Positions 1 to 5,431 of a DNA stretch of 8,650 nt are shown piece by piece. Each line of letters opens with the position of its first letter. Position 1 is the stretch's first letter. Source of the DNA: Dethiosulfatibacter sp. (GTDB lineage Bacteria; Bacillota_A; Clostridia; Tissierellales; Dethiosulfatibacteraceae); contig JAHRFV010000158.1 of assembly GCA_019084435.1 (NCBI GenBank), positions 1 to 8,650 on the forward strand. Direction: 5' to 3'. The notes beneath the pieces are model-generated. The model saw only the letters and a program-made list of their open reading frames with translations. It did not search any database and was not told where the DNA came from. The position numbers were made by a program, and so were the translations under genes.

Positions 1-113
1 AAATCATACAAGTTCAAAAATCACAAATGACAATAATAAACTATAAAATTGACAAATGTGACATTTCGTGATATGTTTGTGTCATTAAATTACTTGGAGG
101 AACTATGAAAGCA

Positions 114-243
114 TTACGTTCTTCTCAGCCTGCCATAAATACAATATAATCTCATGCTTTCCAACTTTATCTAACAAATATTTCTCCATTGCAAAGCATT
201 TCCATACATCTTTAACTGAGCTGATAATAACTTTTGCTTTCAT
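114..243 (-). CDS. lplA: Lipoate-protein ligase A-like protein, N-terminal fragment
   Basis: Reading leftward from ATG at 243-241, 43 codons are intact before the fold-back junction destroys the frame; the rest of the gene is missing. The visible protein begins MKAKVIISSVKDVW and continues with AMEKYLLDKVG and IILYLWQAEKNV. This matches the opening of the LplA/biotin-lipoate ligase family, where an S-x-x-D-x-W segment is followed by LALEEYLL and then ILYLWQNxNTVVIGRNQ. The lipoate- and ATP-binding core lies beyond the break and cannot be checked. The family activates lipoate with ATP and attaches it to lysine of 2-oxoacid dehydrogenase E2 subunits or glycine cleavage H protein in the cytosol. 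GGAGG at 248-252 sits 4 bases upstream of the start, and a good promoter lies behind it. It is transcribed divergently from the SorC regulator, which could control it. The symbol is tentative because only the first 43 residues are seen. Confidence 0.65.
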
Positions 244-270
244 AGTTCCTCCAAGTAATTTAATGACACA

Positions 271-299
271 AACATATCACGAAATGTCACATTTGTCAA
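271..299 (-). promoter_or_regulatory. Sigma-A-type promoter of the lplA-like gene
   Basis: On the minus strand a perfect -35 TTGACA (299-294) is followed after exactly 17 bases by TATGTT (276-271), one mismatch from the -10 consensus. Initiation would fall near 264, giving a leader of about 20 bases before the GGAGG and the ATG at 243. A 13-base palindrome, AAATGTCACATTT (282-294), lies in the spacer and touches the -35, where a bound regulator would block polymerase. A second copy of the promoter at 49-77 on the plus strand is part of the fold-back and not a separate site. Confidence 0.7.
282..294. promoter_or_regulatory. Operator-like palindrome inside the lplA-like promoter
   Basis: AAATGT-C-ACATTT is a perfect 13-base palindrome around one central base, placed between the -35 and -10 elements. 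TGTCA also recurs at 285-289, 294-298 and 316-320, with the inverse TGACA at 264-268. Position and symmetry suggest a repressor site. Which protein binds is unknown; the divergent SorC-family regulator is the nearest candidate. Confidence 0.35.
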
Positions 300-385
300 T
301 TTTATAGTTTATTATTGTCATTTGTGATTTTTGAACTTGTATGATTTGTCTTTTAATGACCGAAGCCGATAATAAGTGAACTAAA

Positions 386-418
386 TACAATTTTTATAGC
401 ATATGTGTAATAATTGTA
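386..418. promoter_or_regulatory. Possible operator upstream of the SorC-family regulator
   Basis: TACAATT (386-392) and its exact inverse AATTGTA (412-418) face each other across 19 bases, about 50 bases before the regulator start. A weak promoter may overlap the right half: TTGTAG at 414-419 and TATGAT at 435-440, with a short 15-base spacer. Autoregulation from such a site would be usual for the family. The region is AT-rich, so a 7-base match could be chance. Nothing else is recognised between 348 and 469. Confidence 0.25.
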
Positions 419-469
419 GAATATTGGTAAATTTTATGATAAGATGAAAAAAACATCAAGGAGCCGTAA

Positions 470-1420
470 ATGGAAAAGAGTAGGAAGGAAAGGCAAGATC
501 TTCTTATAAGTATCGCTGAAATGTATTACCTAAAGAAAATGTCTCAAGAAGAAATCTCTCAAATTATTCACCTTTCAAGATCCAATGTATCGAGATTGTT
601 AAAGCAATGTGTCGAAGAGAATATTGTTGAGTTTAAGATTAATAAGGAAACATCCCGAACACTTATGCTTGAAGAACACTTCGCTAAGAAGTATTCTCTA
701 AAATTCATGAAGATAGTACCGGATTATGATAATGAAGATGTTACGAAGAATGAAGTGGGACGTGTCGCTGCAGAATTCGTTCAAACAATCATACATGACA
801 ATATGAAAATCGGCATCACTTGGGGGTCCACACTTTTCAATATGGTTGATACCATGAAACCTCTAATTGACACAAAGAAAAACGTCAATGTTTTTCAGAT
901 GCTAGGAGGCACTGGTGCTAAAGATATCAATTCTGATGGCAGACAACTAACTCAAACCTTAAGCGACAAATTATCTGCGGAACCACATGTCATAAACGCC
1001 CCTTTGTTAGTTCAGAGTAAGGTGCTTAGAGATTTGCTTCTAGAAGAGCCATTAATACAACGTCATTTTGCCATGATGAATGATATGGATTTAGTATTGA
1101 TGGGTATTGGATGCATAGCTGATGAAAACAACGCGATGTATAAAGCAGGTCATATCTCACTAGAAGACGCAAGAGAGTTCTTCAAGGCAGGTGCTATAGC
1201 AGATTTAGGTGGTCATTCAATCAATAGCGCGGGTCAACTTTGCACAACTGGTATCAGCGACAAAACGATAGGTTTAGATCTTAAAACTATCATGGAAGCT
1301 AAAACTCGCATGGGAGTTGCATCAGGTAGTCAAAAAATAGAACCTTTAAAAGCAGTCCTAAACGGAGAATATCTTAATGCACTTGTTATCGATGAAACCA
1401 TCGCAAAAGGACTCTTGTAA
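470..1420 (+). CDS. SorC/DeoR-family sugar-binding transcriptional regulator
   Basis: This 316-residue protein has the standard length and build of the SorC family. An N-terminal helix-turn-helix spans about residues 12-46, with MSQEEISQIIHLSRSNVSRLL as turn and recognition helix. A long C-terminal sugar-binding domain (about 57-315) resembles glucosamine-6-phosphate isomerase folds. Family landmarks are GITWGST (115-121), LGGTGAKD (145-152), MGIGC (211-215) and a C-terminal GVASGSQKIEPLKAVLNG segment (282-299). Such proteins bind DNA as oligomers and release or rearrange on binding a phosphorylated sugar. AAGGAG (458-463) lies 6 bases before the ATG, which fixes the start. The enzyme gene 66 bases downstream is on the same strand and is the likely target, together with the divergent lplA-like gene and itself. 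The effector cannot be read from sequence; the neighbouring class II aldolase suggests a pentose or deoxyhexose phosphate. Confidence 0.9.
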   Translation: MEKSRKERQDLLISIAEMYYLKKMSQEEISQIIHLSRSNVSRLLKQCVEENIVEFKINKETSRTLMLEEHFAKKYSLKFMKIVPDYDNEDVTKNEVGRVAAEFVQTIIHDNMKIGITWGSTLFNMVDTMKPLIDTKKNVNVFQMLGGTGAKDINSDGRQLTQTLSDKLSAEPHVINAPLLVQSKVLRDLLLEEPLIQRHFAMMNDMDLVLMGIGCIADENNAMYKAGHISLEDAREFFKAGAIADLGGHSINSAGQLCTTGISDKTIGLDLKTIMEAKTRMGVASGSQKIEPLKAVLNGEYLNALVIDETIAKGLL

Positions 1421-1476
1421 ATAAGTTTTAAATAAATAAACAAACAGCGGTTTTTTACAAACAAAAAACTACCAAT

Positions 1477-1481
1477 GGAGG
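1477..1481 (+). promoter_or_regulatory. Ribosome binding site that sets the aldolase start
   Basis: GGAGG lies 5 bases before ATG at 1487. An earlier in-frame ATG at 1475 overlaps this Shine-Dalgarno sequence and has no good site of its own, so 1487 is preferred. Confidence 0.75.
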
Positions 1482-1486
1482 ATACC

Positions 1487-2161
1487 ATGTTTTTTGAAGA
1501 GAAAAGAGATATTATTTCTAGTGGAATTAAAATGGATAGGTATGGACTAATCGCTTTGTCTGGGGGGAACTTAGGACTGCGTACGGCTACCGGCGAAATC
1601 TTAATCACCCCATCTGGAATTATTTACGAGGAAATGAAGCCAGATGATATTTTAGTGATGGATATCGAAGGAAGTATAATTTCTGGAGATAAAAAGCCTT
1701 CATCTGACACTGCAGCTATACTTTATATCTTCAAACATAGACCTGATTTAAATGCAGTGATACACACGCACCAGCCATACGCTACCGCAGTCGGTTTAAT
1801 CCAAGATGAATTAGAAGTGTGTTTAACTACACTTGCCAACGCAACACGTGGAAGCGTCAAAGTTTGTCCATATAGTTCTGCTGGAAGCGTCGATATGGGC
1901 ATTGATACAGTCAATAATCTCGGTGACAGCCTAGCTGTAATATTGGCTCACCACGGCGTTATGACTGTGGGCAAAGATCTAAACCAGGCTTTATATGCGG
2001 CTGTATACTTAGAGGAAGCATCTAAATGCTATCTATCAGCCAAAGCTGTTGGCACTCCTAAAAAAATGAATTCTGAGCAAATATCACAAGCCGTCGAAAT
2101 ATTTAATTATTATGGTCAAGGAACTGATCAGATTCCTGAACATTTACTAAAAAGAGTATAA
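1487..2161 (+). CDS. Class II aldolase/adducin-family protein (fuculose-phosphate aldolase or ribulose-phosphate 4-epimerase type)
   Basis: From ATG 1487 the protein is 224 residues, the size expected for zinc-dependent class II sugar-phosphate aldolases and epimerases. Visible landmarks are SGGNLGLR (25-32) and TPSG (41-44), which in the family hold substrate phosphate; KPSSDT (70-75); the HTH zinc pair H93 and H95; and the third zinc ligand at H156 in AHHGVM. In fuculose-phosphate aldolase the residue after the two serines is a catalytic glutamate. Here it is aspartate (D74), as in L-ribulose-5-phosphate 4-epimerases (AraD, UlaF). The overall length and the LAHHGVMTVGKDL segment, however, look more aldolase-like. 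Exact substrate and reaction are therefore open: retro-aldol cleavage to dihydroxyacetone phosphate plus an aldehyde, or epimerisation. It follows the SorC-type regulator by 66 bases on the same strand, probably in one operon, and ends just before a strong terminator. It is cytosolic, with no signal peptide or membrane segment. Confidence 0.85.
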   Translation: MFFEEKRDIISSGIKMDRYGLIALSGGNLGLRTATGEILITPSGIIYEEMKPDDILVMDIEGSIISGDKKPSSDTAAILYIFKHRPDLNAVIHTHQPYATAVGLIQDELEVCLTTLANATRGSVKVCPYSSAGSVDMGIDTVNNLGDSLAVILAHHGVMTVGKDLNQALYAAVYLEEASKCYLSAKAVGTPKKMNSEQISQAVEIFNYYGQGTDQIPEHLLKRV

Positions 2162-2179
2162 AAAAACTGATAAAAAGAC

Positions 2180-2205
2180 AAAAGCCTTGCATTTGCAAGG
2201 CTTTT
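2180..2205. terminator. Bidirectional intrinsic terminator
   Basis: AAAAGCCTTGC (2180-2190) pairs perfectly with GCAAGGCTTTT (2195-2205) around a 4-base loop, giving an 11-bp stem. The plus-strand transcript ends in TTTT after the stem. The minus-strand transcript continues into TTTTGTCTTTTT, a better U-tract. It sits between the stop of the aldolase gene (2161) and the stop of the convergent PocR-HD-GYP gene (2240) and can serve both. Confidence 0.9.
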
Positions 2206-2239
2206 AGTCTAAATTCAGTCAAATATTCCCATGTACGAT

Positions 2240-5200
2240 TTAAATACTGTCTGCCATTGAATCACTAAACTTAAAGCCTTTCTCCTTAAATAACTGAATA
2301 CAGGCGTCAACCACTCTAGAGTCATATCTGTGTCCTTTATGTGTTGAAATTTCATTAAGTGCGGCATCAATTCCTAATGCTGGTCTGTATGGTCTGTGTG
2401 AAGTCATTGCCTCAACAACATCTGAAACCGCTAATATTCTGCTTTCAATGATGATTTCCTCCCCATACAAGCCTTGCGGATATCCCGAGCCATCTAGACG
2501 CTCGTGATGTTGATAGACCATATCCGGAATCTCAGCTGGAAAATCAATTTCCTTTATTACATTATATCCATGCTCGACATGAGTTTGTATAATTTGAAAT
2601 TCGAGATTCGATATTTTTCCAGGTTTGTTTAAAATTTCGGATGGTATATAAATCTTCCCAATATCATGAATAAGGGCACCATATGATAGATTTATTATAG
2701 TATTATCAGATAATCCCAATTGCCTCGCTATAGCACAAGAAAGATCTTGAACCCGTCTTTGATGGCCGGCAGTATAAGCGTCACGAAGCTCGCCAATCCT
2801 TGAAATGGATTTTACAGATTGATTCAGCAAATAGGCGAGTTTTGTATTACTTGCCAACAAGCTATCCCTTTGTAGCTCAATTTCATCTATCATTGTGATT
2901 CTTTCTGAAATGTCACGTACAAGACCTTCAGTGCCAAGAATTCTGTCTTGTTTATCTTTGACAAACTGGACATTCATTGATACCCAAAATGTTGTGCCAT
3001 CTTTGCGAAGCCCCTTGATAACAAAGTCTATTAATGCTCCCTCTCTCTTAAGTGCGTCAAGCGCCCGTGTCCGATCTTCTGGATCAGCATACAACTTTAC
3101 AGTTGGCAGGCCAATCAGTTCAGATGCAGAGGAGTAACCAAACATCCCGACTGCTTGGGGGTTAACTAATACAAAATTGCCAGATAAGTCTGCCTGAAAA
3201 TATGAATCTTGCAGATTATCAAGAATTCTCTGGTTCTGCGCCATTAGCCTGTATAATTCAGCTTCTGCTTTCTTGCGTTCAGTAATATCCATGAATGTAA
3301 CGAGGCTTGCCCAAGGTTTACCATCCTTGTCATTAATCGGAGTGCCAAACACCTCCAAAAGGATTCTTGTTCCATCTGGACGTTCAATTTCCATGTCGTC
3401 TATGTGCGAGTTGATGCCGCGCATTCCCAATATAATTGGCATTTCAGCAACAGGATATTGCTTCTTGGTATCCTCTTTATATGCCTTATAAACATCAGAA
3501 AGATTATGCTCATTTACATCAGGAAGAATTCCTCTTCCCAATAGAGCCTTCCCCATATCGTTTGTGACCAATGGTTTCCCCTCTATCGCATCCACCATAA
3601 AAACTCCCACAGGAAGAATTTTTAAAAAAGAAGCGAAGAGTTCGTTCTGCCTTCTTATATCATCTTCAACTTGTTTTTTCTCAGTAATATCCAGCGAAGC
3701 AATCTGTACACCAATAACTTCTCCAAATGAATTCATGACGCGTGTAAAAGTACTGGCAAACCATTTGGGTACAGAATTTAACACTAAATAGTCCTCGTAT
3801 TCCTGGGGTTCATCACATGATATGGCTTTCTCTATACGTGGAAAATATTTTTTAGCAACCTCTTCTGGGAAAAGGGTTTTAATTGATTTGCCAACATAAT
3901 CCTCAAGCTTTCCACCAATATTTTCCAGCGCCTTTTTATTGTAAGATATGACAATACCGTCAGGCGTGAAGTATCCAATGCCAACACCGGAGTATTCGAA
4001 TAAACTCTTATAGCGTTCTTCGCTTTCTATTAACGCTTTTTCGGCCTTTCGTTGATTGGTTATATCTTGGAGTATGCAGTGTGTCTGCTTGAAATCTCCA
4101 TTAACATCATACCCGATTTTTCCCTCGAATGATATTGTTAATTGCTGTCCATCCTTACTCAGCATCTCAAATTCACTATGAATGTATCCCTGAGATTTAA
4201 ATATAGGAAAGCGCTTACGGAACCCATCTACATATTTAGGACACAGAAAATCGCCAAACCATTTACCGATAACTTCTTCTTTACTGTAACCTAAATTATT
4301 CAACCATTGCTGATTGACATCAATAAAATAGCCATCGAAATCCAGAGACTGATATCCGAGCGGTGCTTTGTCGAAGAGTAGTTGAAATTTCTCTTCACTT
4401 TGCTTTGTTTCAAACTCAATCTTCTTATATTCTGTAATGTCCTGTGCTGCTCCCCAGAGAGAAATAATGTTGCCTTCTGAGTCTGTTTCAGCCTCTCCAC
4501 GGACCCACATCCACCCATTCGTACCGTCTTTGGTTACAGTTTCAAGTTCTAGCTCGTAAGGAACGCCGGATATTCTTGTACGCTCAAGGGAAGTAGATAG
4601 TCTATCCCAACTATCCGAAGTGAATAACTTCATATGGTCAGTATAGGATGGAACTGGAGCTGTTGGATCAAAACCATACATTTTGTACAATTCTTCCGAC
4701 CACACAACCTGATTCGTGGCTAAATCTAAGCGCCATGTTCCTAAACGGGCAATTCGTTGAGATTCCAATAAATCCTTCACATTCTGATCAAGGTGAACTT
4801 GACTCTCACGAAGTGCCGACTCGCTTTTTGTTATCGCTTCATTTATCTCTATCTGCTCCATTTTGTCAGCAGTCATCTCAATAATCGTCTGGGTAATGGC
4901 AAGCAAAAAATTCATAGATGTTTCAACTTCCTCTTTTGAAACCACGGGCACTTTCCCGAGAGCCTCAAGATAGGACATCTCTTCGAATCCATATATCTTA
5001 GCTTGTTTTTTAAAGAAAGAAATATCCGGTTCTTCAAAAAAGAACTGGCCTGAAAAAAGGTTGGCAATGTGCTCACCTCTAATGACTATAGGGACAACGA
5101 CATCGATCAAGCCATTCATGCATTTATAGTAATGGTATTTGCCCCCTGTCGTCATTATATTACTTAATGCGGTATCACTAACGACGCAGTTGGAAGCCGT

Positions 5201-5371
5201 TTTGGGATTCATTCGATGAAAATCTGTGCAGATTTGCCTCCATCCAGATTGTGATAATATCTTTCCATCAAGATCTAGAATAGCGGTTACAAAACCCGTT
5301 GATTGACTGAAACCCTCAAGTAAGGCATTCGCCTTTTCAAAATCGACATAATCTAGAATTTTCGATATCAC
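2240..5371 (-). CDS. PocR-PAS(x5)-HD-GYP sensor, predicted c-di-GMP phosphodiesterase
   Basis: This is a multidomain cytosolic sensor of 1043 residues. Residues about 7-172 form a PocR domain, with C48, C62 and C84 in the usual contexts and the GLIDVVVPI and SGQFFF segments. Five PAS/PAC units follow (about 202-313, 324-440, 449-565, 576-698, 707-823). Each ends with DIT or DIS (at 311, 436, 561, 695 and 820), a strikingly regular spacing of 125, 125, 134 and 125 residues. The C-terminal HD-GYP domain (about 855-1037) has all signature residues: H870, H902-D903 with IGK, H931, H955-H956-E, DGSGYP ending at 965, D984 and HRPYRP. It should hydrolyse c-di-GMP to pGpG or GMP at a metal centre. 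No transmembrane segment is evident. Start choice: GTG at 5371 has GAGGGG (5385-5380) 8 bases upstream, whereas the in-frame GTG at 5380 overlaps that site. PocR domains are proposed to sense small hydrocarbon derivatives such as propanediol; the ligand here is unknown. The 60-base gap after the GGDEF gene holds no clear terminator, so read-through is possible. Confidence 0.92.
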   Translation of the reverse strand: MISKILDYVDFEKANALLEGFSQSTGFVTAILDLDGKILSQSGWRQICTDFHRMNPKTASNCVVSDTALSNIMTTGGKYHYYKCMNGLIDVVVPIVIRGEHIANLFSGQFFFEEPDISFFKKQAKIYGFEEMSYLEALGKVPVVSKEEVETSMNFLLAITQTIIEMTADKMEQIEINEAITKSESALRESQVHLDQNVKDLLESQRIARLGTWRLDLATNQVVWSEELYKMYGFDPTAPVPSYTDHMKLFTSDSWDRLSTSLERTRISGVPYELELETVTKDGTNGWMWVRGEAETDSEGNIISLWGAAQDITEYKKIEFETKQSEEKFQLLFDKAPLGYQSLDFDGYFIDVNQQWLNNLGYSKEEVIGKWFGDFLCPKYVDGFRKRFPIFKSQGYIHSEFEMLSKDGQQLTISFEGKIGYDVNGDFKQTHCILQDITNQRKAEKALIESEERYKSLFEYSGVGIGYFTPDGIVISYNKKALENIGGKLEDYVGKSIKTLFPEEVAKKYFPRIEKAISCDEPQEYEDYLVLNSVPKWFASTFTRVMNSFGEVIGVQIASLDITEKKQVEDDIRRQNELFASFLKILPVGVFMVDAIEGKPLVTNDMGKALLGRGILPDVNEHNLSDVYKAYKEDTKKQYPVAEMPIILGMRGINSHIDDMEIERPDGTRILLEVFGTPINDKDGKPWASLVTFMDITERKKAEAELYRLMAQNQRILDNLQDSYFQADLSGNFVLVNPQAVGMFGYSSASELIGLPTVKLYADPEDRTRALDALKREGALIDFVIKGLRKDGTTFWVSMNVQFVKDKQDRILGTEGLVRDISERITMIDEIELQRDSLLASNTKLAYLLNQSVKSISRIGELRDAYTAGHQRRVQDLSCAIARQLGLSDNTIINLSYGALIHDIGKIYIPSEILNKPGKISNLEFQIIQTHVEHGYNVIKEIDFPAEIPDMVYQHHERLDGSGYPQGLYGEEIIIESRILAVSDVVEAMTSHRPYRPALGIDAALNEISTHKGHRYDSRVVDACIQLFKEKGFKFSDSMADSI

Positions 5372-5379
5372 CTGTAACA

Positions 5380-5385
5380 CCCCTC
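5380..5385 (-). promoter_or_regulatory. Ribosome binding site that sets the PocR-HD-GYP start
   Basis: GAGGGG on the minus strand is 8 bases before GTG at 5371-5369. It includes the first base of the alternative GTG at 5380, which would have no spacing, so the shorter protein is preferred. Confidence 0.65.
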
Positions 5386-5431
5386 TTGTATTTTTTGCGC
5401 AAGATACTAGTTGGTTTGTTATAAAAGTAGG

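Larger units (their letters stand above)
1..347. repeat. Left terminal fold-back inverted repeat (113-bp perfect arms)
   Basis: Bases 1-113 are the exact reverse complement of 235-347, with base i pairing with base 348-i and no mismatch seen. The pairing stops at 114 versus 234. The 121-base centre (114-234) is unique. The right arm is the natural copy: it carries the promoter, ribosome binding site and first codons of the minus-strand lplA-like gene and joins smoothly to the divergent intergenic region. The left arm is a back-copy of it that runs to the first base of the window. Perfect identity, a junction inside a coding region and a matching structure at the other end point to a chimera formed during amplification or assembly. 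A real inverted duplication cannot be excluded from sequence alone. Confidence 0.95.

Noticed and set aside
105..149. Short plus-strand frame with a good GGAGG and ATG at 105
   Set aside because: The ribosome binding site and first three codons are the mirrored copy of the lplA-like start; after the junction the frame reads antisense sequence and stops after 14 codons.
1450..1469. GTTTTTT/AAAAAAC hairpin between regulator and aldolase as a terminator
   Set aside because: The stem is almost all A-T and has no U-tract; it would not terminate reliably, so the two genes are still treated as one probable operon.
1330..1914. Minus-strand frames opposite the regulator and aldolase genes
   Set aside because: They are antisense shadows without recognisable protein features or start sites, overlapping well supported genes.
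2895..4884. Several plus-strand frames of 60-80 codons opposite the PocR-HD-GYP gene
   Set aside because: They lie antisense to confidently assigned PAS domains and show no family resemblance or ribosome binding sites.
5372..5431. A c-di-GMP riboswitch or promoter in the gap before the PocR gene
   Set aside because: The gap is only about 60 bases, too short for a riboswitch plus leader, and TTGACC has no well-spaced -10 element.
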